Assembly: GCA_030630585.1 (NCBI GenBank)
Contig: DAOVMU010000055.1
Coordinates: forward strand, 1 to 8,521
Length of the DNA stretch: 8,521 nt
Direction: 5' to 3'
Origin: Candidatus Bathyarchaeota archaeon
GTDB taxonomy: Archaea > Thermoproteota > Bathyarchaeia > Bathyarchaeales > Bathycorpusculaceae
Shown: piece after piece, positions 1 through 5,572 of the stretch
How positions within the stretch are numbered: the stretch's first letter is position 1
How the letters are laid out: every line of letters begins with the position of its first letter
Made by a program: the position numbers and the translations under genes
Notes under the pieces: model-generated
Database searches by the model: none
The model's input: only the letters and a program-made list of their open reading frames with translations
Told to the model about the DNA's origin: nothing

Positions 1-1017
1 TGCTGAAACCCATATTTTACCAGTTTCATCTTCTAGTTCAAACACGGCGAGTTTCACATGCTCACCTTTAGACGTCTTCACATTTCTGAGAACTGGTTTG
101 GTAACGACTACTCCCTTGACATTAACGTGTTTCAAGCCTTCCCTTAACTCTGTTATTTGCAGATATTCTTCTGATGGTTTGCTGACCTCTACATAGGTTC
201 CGGAGTTTATGTGAATTTCCAAGCCTTCACTTATTCCTTTTTTTACTTTTGCGTTCACCAATTGCAGGTTGAAGCCTATCTTAAGCTTTTCTTCTAGTTC
301 CTCCACCTTTTCGTTCCAAACAACAACTTGTATTTCACCTGTTTCATCCACCAGTATGAACCGCATGACTTTTCCACGGTTTGAGCCGTGCTTCTCAAAG
401 GTGGAAACTGGAAACAGCTTTTTTACGGTTCCTGTTATGTTTACGTTTTTATTTTTGTGGGTTCGGGTGATGTCTCCGATTCTTGTCAAAAACTTGGTGA
501 TTGTAGGGTAATCCTTCACTTTCGCATCCTTTGACTTGATCTCGATTTCACTTCTATCTCCGACATGCAACTCAACTTTTCCGCTGTAATCCTCTTTTGT
601 GTATCCGTGGGAAAAAATGATTATATCTCCAACTTTCACCTTACCAGACTCTATCAAGTCTGTCTTGTCGTTCCATAAGACAACCCGTAGAATAGTGCTT
701 TTGTCAGCAACAAGTAAACTGGCAACTTTCCCACTTCTTCTTCCCTTAAAGGTTCTAGAAGGAAAGACTGCAACAACTCGTCCGACAACAGTAACATCAT
801 TCAAGCCTGGAACTAAATCCTGTATTGAAAGTGTGAGCTTTGGAGTTTCTCTTCGGATTTCCACGCCAAACTCGGCTAGAATCATTCGCAAAAGAATATC
901 ATCCGAAATAAAACCGCCTGTCCTCCTTTTTTCTTTATCTAATCTTTCCAGAACCTCTTTCTTTGAGATTTCTGGATGCCTTGAAAGTATCTGCTCAATT
1001 ATCTTTTTCTCCGTCAT
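1..1017 (-). CDS. Replication protein A-like single-stranded DNA-binding protein (multi-OB-fold), 3' end outside window
   Basis: This open frame of 339 codons runs off the low-coordinate edge, so the C-terminus is missing. Residues 1-60 are helical and charged. They are followed by OB-fold-like repeats at about 61-160, 172-280 and from 286 onward; each begins with a short 'I.DL..G' or 'I.EL.EG' lead. The first two carry the RPA strand pattern ending in VVLWN and VVVWN (near residues 112-116 and 231-235). The third is cut at 'DETGKIWV', which matches the same strand. This is the architecture of archaeal RPA, which coats single-stranded DNA in replication, repair and recombination. The ATG at 1017 is chosen because a TATA-like box at 1054-1065 sits about 26 bases before a likely transcript start near 1033, leaving a short leader. 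The frame stays open upstream to an ATG at 1086, but that would put the TATA box inside the gene. No zinc finger is visible in the part present. Confidence 0.88.
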   Translation of the reverse strand, partial: MTEKKIIEQILSRHPEISKKEVLERLDKEKRRTGGFISDDILLRMILAEFGVEIRRETPKLTLSIQDLVPGLNDVTVVGRVVAVFPSRTFKGRRSGKVASLLVADKSTILRVVLWNDKTDLIESGKVKVGDIIIFSHGYTKEDYSGKVELHVGDRSEIEIKSKDAKVKDYPTITKFLTRIGDITRTHKNKNVNITGTVKKLFPVSTFEKHGSNRGKVMRFILVDETGEIQVVVWNEKVEELEEKLKIGFNLQLVNAKVKKGISEGLEIHINSGTYVEVSKPSEEYLQITELREGLKHVNVKGVVVTKPVLRNVKTSKGEHVKLAVFELEDETGKIWVSA

Positions 1018-1053
1018 GTCAGTTCGGTTCCGTTCAAGATGAAGCAGATAAAT

Positions 1054-1065
1054 GCTATAAGGTTT
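1054..1065. promoter_or_regulatory. Possible shared TATA box of two divergent genes
   Basis: The sequence gctataaggttt reads as aaaccttatagc on the minus strand. On the minus strand it lies 37-48 bases before the RPA ATG (1017), predicting a leader of about 16 bases. On the plus strand a start 26 bases from the box centre falls on base 1085, the first base of the DUF131-like ATG, which would make that message leaderless. The sequence is only roughly TATA-like in either direction, so this is a positional inference. Confidence 0.4.
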
Positions 1066-1084
1066 ATGATCATTGAACGTGAAC

Positions 1085-1283
1085 ATGCCTCCCTCAAACC
1101 CGCCCTTTCGTGCACGCTCAGTGCCCTCCAATGGCTCAGCAAGTTTTGGTGCATATGTCTTTGCAGGACCTTTTCCAATAGTTGTGGGTGCCGACCTAAA
1201 GGTGTATGGTTGGGTTTTTTTTCGCTATAATTCTCGCGGTTTTTAGCATCATAATGTTTATAGCTTCACGTAGAGAAATGTAA
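1085..1283 (+). pseudogene. DUF131-like small membrane protein, frameshifted in a T8 run
   Basis: The frame from ATG 1085 encodes a glycine/serine-rich start and then AGPFPIVVG (about residues 27-35). This matches the GP[IF]PIVFG signature I associate with archaeal DUF131 membrane proteins (PF01998/TIGR00304). The same frame then runs into TAG at 1244-1246. The expected transmembrane segment, AIILAVFSIIMFIASRREM, is present in another frame and ends at TAA 1281-1283. Removing one T from the eight-T run at 1215-1222 joins the two into an uninterrupted 65-residue protein ending in a membrane helix and basic tail. The usual N-terminal helix of the family is not visible, since the ORF begins just after a TGA at 1067-1069 beside the RPA promoter. 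It could be a decaying gene, a homopolymer sequencing error, or a gene read through slippage. The antisense frame also looks protein-like but is its mirror. Confidence 0.55.
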
Positions 1284-1301
1284 AGGGCGAATGCTTAGTT
1301 C

Positions 1302-1418
1302 TCAGCTTGTTTTCTCTTCTTTCCCGTAAAGCATGTATAGAAATATCAGAACTAACGCCACAAACGTTGTTGTCATAAGGATATATTTGAGTATTTCAAA
1401 GTATGCTCCTATGCTCAT
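1302..1418 (-). CDS. Small single-span membrane protein, 38 residues, unknown function
   Basis: ATG at 1418 is preceded by AAAGGAGG (1428-1435) at nine bases, one of the strongest ribosome sites in the window, which argues that this short frame is real. The protein has a short polar start (MSIGAYFEILKY), a hydrophobic stretch at about residues 13-31 (ILMTTTFVALVLIFLYMLY) and a charged tail (GKEEKTS). This suggests one membrane span with a lysine-rich C-terminus. A TATA-like AT-rich stretch lies at 1452-1465. It converges on the DUF131-like gene with an 18-base gap, so two small membrane protein genes face each other here. I do not recognise a family. Confidence 0.6.
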   Translation of the reverse strand: MSIGAYFEILKYILMTTTFVALVLIFLYMLYGKEEKTS

Positions 1419-1532
1419 TGAAGATTGCCTCCTTTACACCTTTATTTTCAAGTTTAAATATTAACCTTTCCCGTACTGTGAACATGTAATTCGTTGTCAA
1501 TTGGATCTTTCACGCAGTGATTTTTTAGATGT

Positions 1533-1943
1533 TTAATGATTAGGATTCTTCCATTCTTTCATTAGAGAATTGTAAAGCTCATCGCGTTCCTCTATGACAT
1601 CATGCCATTTTAGAATGTTTGCAATTTTTTGTGCGATAAGATGATAGCACAAGTGCACCTCTTTATCCAAGACACGAAAGTAGAAATCATCGCACGGACA
1701 GAACTCGGCTTCAGGCATTAACAAGTAATCCCGTTCGTTCCCAACAACAATCCAGACAACCCTACTGCTTGGCTTGAAAACATACCTTTTCACACGACTT
1801 TCTTTTAAGGCTTCGAATGCCTTTGAAAAACGTTGACCAAAAACTTCGTAAAGCTTCGTCAAGTTTTTGCCTGTTAGTTTCCCTACTTTTTTCGCCTCTT
1901 TACATACAATGTTTAGCGTATCGGTCTCCGAGTTGTCATCCAT
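1533..1943 (-). CDS. SWIM zinc-finger protein
   Basis: The protein has 136 residues. C82, C84, C99 and H101 form CxC-x14-CxH, the SWIM zinc-finger pattern, within a predicted beta-rich region (residues about 52-101) that begins RVKRYVFKPSSRVVWIVVG. The N-terminal 50 residues are helical and basic, and the C-terminal 35 are helical and charged. SWIM fingers bind DNA or partner proteins. Small stand-alone archaeal members resemble the Sws1/Shu2 proteins that work with RAD51-family recombinases, but a repair role here is inference. The gene begins 53 bases after the end of hsp20 on the same strand, so it could be the second gene of that transcript; I see no convincing separate promoter or strong ribosome site. 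ATG 1943 is the first good start. The length fits a stand-alone SWIM protein. Confidence 0.8.
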   Translation of the reverse strand: MDDNSETDTLNIVCKEAKKVGKLTGKNLTKLYEVFGQRFSKAFEALKESRVKRYVFKPSSRVVWIVVGNERDYLLMPEAEFCPCDDFYFRVLDKEVHLCYHLIAQKIANILKWHDVIEERDELYNSLMKEWKNPNH

Positions 1944-1996
1944 GTACGCACAGGCATTTTCAGAACAGTTTAACCATTAGCACGCGCCAAGAAGTG

Positions 1997-2584
1997 TCAG
2001 TATATGTTTATTGGTTCGCCTTTCTTTTCTTCATTGGTTTTTAGTAAAGTAACTTCTAGGACGCCGTTCTTATACTCCGTTTTTGCGTCTTTCGTGCTCA
2101 CCATTGCTGGCAACTTAACCTCCTTGTAGTATTTGCGTCGTGGAGTATCGACTGATATAGTTAACGTGTTCTCAGTTCCACGTAATTTTACGTCGTTTTT
2201 CTCAACACCTGGCAATTCTGCCACAACGTGGACTTCTCCATCCGTCTCGATTACATCTACAAGCGGTTCCCGCTCTTCTTTCACTTGAGGCCCAAAGCGG
2301 CTTGGCTTAACATTCCCGAATTCACGTATCTCAGGTTTTCCATCAGGCCCTATTTTCACACTGTAACCGTATACAAAAGGCCCCAATTCACGTATTGTTG
2401 TTCCATCTGAGCGTTTGCGCTCTCTCACGTAGTCTCTTGGTATTCTTGAAGTGAACGTCTCGAACTCTTCTTCCATCATCTTTTCCATTTCACGAAACAT
2501 TCTATCAACGTCTTCAAAAAACAAGCTTCTAAAAAACGGATAGCGTGTTCTCCTCTTAAACCATTCCGGATAATCATCAGACAT
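1997..2584 (-). CDS. hsp20: Hsp20 / alpha-crystallin family small heat-shock protein
   Basis: The protein has 195 residues. The N-terminal arm (about 1-95) carries an aromatic/arginine start and a 'DVDRMFREMEKMM' helix typical of archaeal Hsp20 proteins. The alpha-crystallin domain spans about residues 103-185. It includes PLVDVIETDGEVHVVAELPG, the dimer-loop region and the hallmark NGVLEVTL near residues 173-180. The last residues, INIY, give the I-x-I motif that docks neighbouring subunits in the oligomer. It is an ATP-independent holdase acting in the cytoplasm. GAGGTG lies eight bases before ATG 2584, and a TATA-like tataaatt at 2621-2628 (minus strand AATTTATA) predicts a transcript start near 2598. 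It therefore probably has its own promoter, although the phosphoesterase gene ends only 63 bases upstream. Confidence 0.92.
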   Translation of the reverse strand: MSDDYPEWFKRRTRYPFFRSLFFEDVDRMFREMEKMMEEEFETFTSRIPRDYVRERKRSDGTTIRELGPFVYGYSVKIGPDGKPEIREFGNVKPSRFGPQVKEEREPLVDVIETDGEVHVVAELPGVEKNDVKLRGTENTLTISVDTPRRKYYKEVKLPAMVSTKDAKTEYKNGVLEVTLLKTNEEKKGEPINIY

Positions 2585-2614
2585 TTTTTTACACCTCGTT
2601 AACGTGAAAGCGAC

Positions 2615-2630
2615 ATTATCTATAAATTTT
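2615..2630 (-). promoter_or_regulatory. TATA-like promoter of hsp20
   Basis: Minus-strand AAAATTTATAGA sits about 26 bases upstream of a likely start near 2598, with the ribosome site GAGGTG and ATG 2584 following. It lies in the 63-base gap after the phosphoesterase stop. No heat-shock operator repeat was recognised. Confidence 0.5.
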
Positions 2631-2647
2631 ATGCTAAACTTAAACCT

Positions 2648-3496
2648 TTAGCCTAGGCTTCGAAGCTGATTTAAGGTTCCAACGAGAGTTCCATCAAGAA
2701 GATAAATCTCTGAATTTTCCATATCCACAGCTTCTGATCGGAGAACAGGACCCATAATCCTCCAACTAGCTTTCCCAGTTCCACTGGCTTTTCTTTTGTT
2801 CAGTGGCTTGCCTCCTAGAAAGTCGTTGAAAGAAGGCATTATGAAAAGCTGTGAGGCTTCAAGCTTGAATCTGTAATGTTTCCTCAATGTTTCCTCGATG
2901 CTTTTCTCAATTTTTACTCTGTGTTTTTGCAGCAAAATTTCAGCCAGTTTGGTTCCATCGCATTCTGCCTTTACCCAAACTTGTCTTGTTATCCTGAATC
3001 CCGCTGGGTCGCGGAAGGCTACGATGGGGTGGACATGCCCCATCATCAATGTCTTGCACTTTAAGAGAGCTGGCGACGGCCAACAGTGTCCGTGGAAAAG
3101 GCCGACTTCTCCTGCAATTGTGCCGGTCGCTGAGAGAATTTCTATGTTTTCCGGAAGCAACGGTTCGAGGTTTCCGTCATGGTTGCCGCGGATTATCTGT
3201 ATTTTCTTTATATGCCCTTTCAAGTCGTCGAAGAAATCGGGTATGTCCTGCCATTCACTTGCTCGTGCGGTTGCAACTGTGTGTTTCACGTCGCCTAAGA
3301 TAAGCAGCTTTTCCGGTTTATACATAGACACCAGATTTTTCAGTTTTTGTAGAAGTTTCGGCGTTTGAGATGGGACATGTATGCCCTTTTGTGAGAGAGC
3401 TATTTCCCATCCAATGTGCAGGTCCGTTATCACCAGTATTCTTGTTTTTCGCGTTTTTATTAATGCGCATGGATAAGGTATTAATGGCGTTATCAT
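2648..3496 (-). CDS. Calcineurin-like metallophosphoesterase, SbcD/Mre11-related archaeal type
   Basis: The protein has 282 residues. It carries the metallophosphoesterase metal-binding set in order: D25-x-H27 (TDLHIG), GD at 68-69 (LILGDVKH), GNHD at 104-107, HGH at 135-137 and GHVHP from 153, with H154 and H156. The set is complete, so an active di-metal phosphoesterase is expected. The N-terminal pattern and length fit the archaeal SbcD-related family (TIGR00024), related to bacterial PdeM. Such proteins are thought to be DNA-processing nucleases or phosphodiesterases, but the substrate is not shown here. The C-terminal 90 residues (MPSFNDFLGGKPLN, then basic residues and a short beta region) resemble the end of that family. 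Its ATG overlaps the IMPase stop as ATGA (3496-3493), so translation is probably coupled. Confidence 0.88.
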   Translation of the reverse strand: MITPLIPYPCALIKTRKTRILVITDLHIGWEIALSQKGIHVPSQTPKLLQKLKNLVSMYKPEKLLILGDVKHTVATARASEWQDIPDFFDDLKGHIKKIQIIRGNHDGNLEPLLPENIEILSATGTIAGEVGLFHGHCWPSPALLKCKTLMMGHVHPIVAFRDPAGFRITRQVWVKAECDGTKLAEILLQKHRVKIEKSIEETLRKHYRFKLEASQLFIMPSFNDFLGGKPLNKRKASGTGKASWRIMGPVLRSEAVDMENSEIYLLDGTLVGTLNQLRSLG

Positions 3497-4332
3497 TCGA
3501 TTTCCTTTTCAAGTCTCATCAGGTTGAGTATGACTCTGTGGATTTTCTGGTTTGCAGCTGCTATGAAAGCTACTTTTTGTTTTGGACTTAACTTGACGTT
3601 TATTGGTTTTCCGTCTGGAGTTGTTATTTTTGCGCCTGACTCTTCTATTATTAGCCATGCAGCTGCAATGTCCGTTGTGCGGAGTTTTCCACGTATGTCT
3701 ATGAAGGCGTCTGTCGTACCATCTGCCACATGACATAGTTCTAGGGCGTTTGCTCCTAGGTGGCGTATGTGTTTTGTTTTCTGTATCAAGTTTGTTAGTT
3801 TGCGTGCTGTCTTTTTGGCTTTGTAGGTGTTCAAGTCTATGCCTACTACTGCCGTTTCTAGGAACTTGGTTTTTGATGGGGCTGTTTTTTGGTTGTTACA
3901 GTAGGCGCCTTTTCCTTTTTGAGCTGTGTATGTTGTGCTGTGGACTAGATCCGTTACAAGCGCTGTGTGTATAGTGTTTATGGTTGGTCGTGTGGATATG
4001 GCGATTGATGTTGCGTAGAACGGTATGCCTCTTACGAGGTTTGTTGTCCCGTCTATTGGATCCAACGTTACATAATTATCATGTGGAGTTTGACCATATT
4101 TTTCTATACCTGATTCTTCACTAATGAGTGTGAATGAGATTTCATGCTCTTTCAAGGTATTTACTATGGCTCTTTCTGCCACAAGATCTATCTGTTTTAT
4201 CGGGTCGCCACCTGCTCCTATACCCAGTTTTGGCTGCAGCTGATCTAGCGTTTTTAGAAGTGGTTTGATTTGCTCTTGTAAATTATTTCTGCATCGAATT
4301 AGAATATCTAGCCAGTTGATTTGCTTTTCCAT
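3493..4332 (-). CDS. Inositol monophosphatase / fructose-1,6-bisphosphatase family phosphatase
   Basis: The protein has 279 residues. It contains the lithium-sensitive phosphatase motifs: GGDPIKQIDLVAE (about 41-53), ISEESG with E72/E73, DPIDGTTN at 91-98 carrying D91, D94, G95 and T96, and TTDIAAAWLIIEESGA at about 219-234 with D221 as the third metal ligand. Archaeal members hydrolyse inositol-1-phosphate and usually also fructose-1,6-bisphosphate, linking inositol lipid or compatible-solute synthesis with gluconeogenesis. Which activity dominates cannot be read from sequence. It is the first gene of a two-gene unit and overlaps the phosphoesterase by four bases. ATG 4332 has no strong ribosome site; a TATA-like ctttatg near 4362-4370 on the minus strand is possible. 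Confidence 0.92.
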   Translation of the reverse strand: MEKQINWLDILIRCRNNLQEQIKPLLKTLDQLQPKLGIGAGGDPIKQIDLVAERAIVNTLKEHEISFTLISEESGIEKYGQTPHDNYVTLDPIDGTTNLVRGIPFYATSIAISTRPTINTIHTALVTDLVHSTTYTAQKGKGAYCNNQKTAPSKTKFLETAVVGIDLNTYKAKKTARKLTNLIQKTKHIRHLGANALELCHVADGTTDAFIDIRGKLRTTDIAAAWLIIEESGAKITTPDGKPINVKLSPKQKVAFIAAANQKIHRVILNLMRLEKEIE

Positions 4333-4499
4333 TTTGCCGCGATTCTACAGTACAAGTTTCCTCATAAAGATTTTGCTGAAAAAGCGGCATAAAGTTTATG
4401 GTTTATGCAGATTCGCTGCTAGACCTATAAATTTTCTATAAAAAGGTTCTGAAAGACAACCTCAGAAAGCATTTATCGACCAACGAACAAAAGCATTAA
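4333..4499. promoter_or_regulatory. Divergent promoter region with overlapping palindromes
   Basis: This 167-base AT-rich gap separates IMPase (-) from a winged-helix gene (+). It contains a perfect interrupted palindrome, CATAAA-G-TTTATG (4388-4400), overlapped by GCATAAA (4387-4393) paired with TTTATGC (4402-4408). TATA-like stretches occur at 4426-4440 and at 4470-4476 (catttatcg). The latter is about 26 bases before the TTG start at 4500, fitting a leaderless plus-strand message. The palindromes are operator candidates; the binding protein is unknown. Confidence 0.45.
4442..4455 (+). repeat. 14-base direct repeat, copy 1
   Basis: aaaggttctgaaag is repeated exactly at 5077-5090. The two copies lie just outside the convergent pair of winged-helix genes, in the upstream region of each. 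They have the same orientation on the strand, hence opposite orientation relative to the two genes. A shared operator or the edge of a duplicated segment is possible, but a 14-base match in AT-rich DNA can also be chance. Confidence 0.4.
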
Positions 4500-4721
4500 T
4501 TGGAGGACGCGTCTACGGCAGCGAAAATGACGAAAATGCTGGAGATACTCAATGATGGAAAATGGCACACGCTAAAGGAAATCAAGCAAAAAACGAGACT
4601 AGATAAGAACCAAATCCAGCAAGTGATAAAGTTTCTAGAAAGATACGGGTTCATAGCAGTAGACAAGACAGCAAGGAAAGCAATACTGGATAAAACTGTT
4701 CAAAAATTCCTGGCCCAATAA
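4500..4721 (+). CDS. Small winged helix-turn-helix protein
   Basis: The protein has 73 residues. Residues about 10-62 form a compact winged-helix pattern: a helix (KMLEILNDGKWHTLKEIKQ), a second and recognition helix (RLDKNQIQQVIKFLERYG) and a two-strand wing (FIAVDKTARKAIL), ending in a short helix. It is likely a small DNA-binding regulator. The frame begins with TTG at 4500, placed about 26 bases after a TATA-like catttatcg, so a leaderless TTG start is plausible. ATG 4527 (the MTKMLEIL start) is the alternative; it lacks a well-spaced ribosome site, as the GGAGG at 4502-4506 is 20 bases away. Its stop is one base from the stop of the convergent winged-helix gene. No effector domain is visible. 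Confidence 0.72.
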   Translation: MEDASTAAKMTKMLEILNDGKWHTLKEIKQKTRLDKNQIQQVIKFLERYGFIAVDKTARKAILDKTVQKFLAQ

Positions 4722-4722
4722 T

Positions 4723-5016
4723 CTAATGCATAAGACCTTTCAAACCCTCATAACCTTTTAAAAACTTCTTGCCCTTATCAGTTATCTTGAACAAGCCTAG
4801 ATTAGCCCCTTCATTGTCAGTAACAACGTGTAGAAGCTCCTTTCCAAGCAAAAGCCCAAGATAACATTTCAACTGTTTGAAACTCAAGTTGCATGAGTAC
4901 ATTAAATGAGTCTTTCGAATTCCTACGAAAGAAGCGTCAAGAATATCTGCAATTATATCTAACCGTCCACGATGACTATTCCTGCCTTGTTTTTTCGTTT
5001 CAACTACCAAGATCAA
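4723..5016 (-). CDS. Archaeal winged-helix regulator (HTH_45-like)
   Basis: The protein has 97 residues. RGRLDIIADILDA (about 17-29), RKTHLMYSCNLSFKQLKCYL (34-53) and FKITDKGKKFLKGYEGLKGL (76-95) match the single-domain archaeal winged-helix family PF14947, whose members typically read R.R.eIiadIL, then the T.iMy.anLSy.ql..Y helix pair and a T.KG..FL end. It is a predicted DNA-binding repressor or activator. The first possible start is TTG 5016. A second TTG at 5010 has AAGGGG about seven bases upstream and may be the true start. A TATA-like aattatac at 5051-5058 is positioned for either. It is convergent with the 73-residue winged-helix gene, one base apart. Confidence 0.75.
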   Translation of the reverse strand: MILVVETKKQGRNSHRGRLDIIADILDASFVGIRKTHLMYSCNLSFKQLKCYLGLLLGKELLHVVTDNEGANLGLFKITDKGKKFLKGYEGLKGLMH

Positions 5017-5076
5017 GCCCCTTTCAAGGCTTAGCTTTGCCCTTCTCCCAAATTATACACTGGGAAACCGTAATTT

Positions 5077-5090
5077 AAAGGTTCTGAAAG
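5077..5090 (+). repeat. 14-base direct repeat, copy 2
   Basis: Exact second copy of the repeat at 4442-4455. It lies about 60 bases upstream of the minus-strand winged-helix start and just before a purine-rich stretch (ggagaaaaaa). The intergenic bases 5091-5165 hold no other feature I can support. Confidence 0.4.
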
Positions 5091-5165
5091 GAGAAAAAAT
5101 ACTTGTTTGCGAAATGCGGAAACTGAAAATCATAAAAATAAAGAAACTGTAGTTGATTTTTTGTC

Positions 5166-5558
5166 CTAGAGACTACGTAATTTTCTTAGAACCTTTTCAC
5201 AGTTAGCCTCTTTCTTCATGAAAACGCTTATTTTGTTTTCATTAACTGTTAAGGAAATCACCTTTGCATCCTTGCCTTCAACAATAATGCTTTTAACGGT
5301 GCCTAAGCCAAAATTTTCGGAAAGCACTTCGCCAGCGTCGAGAGCTGAAGAGGAAAGAATGGCGTAGTCGATTATTTTTGTTGGGTCTTTAATATCTATT
5401 GTCGCTGAAGCAGAGTTTCTTAGGATGTAGCCTATGACTCCGTCGTATGTTTCGATTTCCTCCAGACTTGCGCGAGAGCTGTTCACACAAGATTCTTCAA
5501 CAGCTAGAGGCTCTGTCACAGCAGCAACCTTTTGAACGGTTTTCTTTTTTTTACCCAT
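5166..5558 (-). CDS. Roadblock/LC7-domain protein (second, short)
   Basis: With the start chosen here the protein has 130 residues. A lysine-rich, low-complexity start (MGKKKKTVQKV, then about 25 polar residues) leads into a Roadblock/LC7-like fold from about residue 36 to the end: YDGVIGYIL, a strand pair, a long central helix (IIDYAILSSSALDAGEVL), strands KSIIVEGKDAKVISLTV and KISVFMKK, and a final helix. Roadblock proteins dimerise and act as regulators of small GTPases (MglB on MglA in bacteria). An ATG at 5573 overlaps the upstream stop as TAATG and would add five residues. I prefer ATG 5558 because GGAGG at 5567-5571 lies eight bases before it, overlapping the start of the longer version. 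It is the last gene of the pilin/Roadblock unit. Confidence 0.75.
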   Translation of the reverse strand: MGKKKKTVQKVAAVTEPLAVEESCVNSSRASLEEIETYDGVIGYILRNSASATIDIKDPTKIIDYAILSSSALDAGEVLSENFGLGTVKSIIVEGKDAKVISLTVNENKISVFMKKEANCEKVLRKLRSL

Positions 5559-5572
5559 AGGCGTTGCCTCCA

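Noticed and set aside
599..1042. Plus-strand open frame of 147 codons
   Set aside because: It lies entirely antisense to the OB-fold coding region, has no recognisable domain and has no ribosome site.
1018..1086. N-terminal extension of the RPA gene to an upstream in-frame ATG at 1086
   Set aside because: GGAGG ends one base before that ATG, too close to act as a ribosome site, and the extension would place the likely TATA box within the coding region. The open frame there is the mirror of the DUF131-like gene.
1215..1222. T8 run as a transcription terminator
   Set aside because: It falls within the DUF131-like coding sequence and the membrane helix continues after it.
1080..1225. Possible non-coding RNA (TATA-like start and T-run end)
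   Set aside because: No tRNA, SRP, 5S or box C/D signature was found, and the protein reading explains the sequence better.
2898..3368. Plus-strand open frame of 156 codons
   Set aside because: It is antisense to the phosphoesterase, whose complete motif set shows the real strand.
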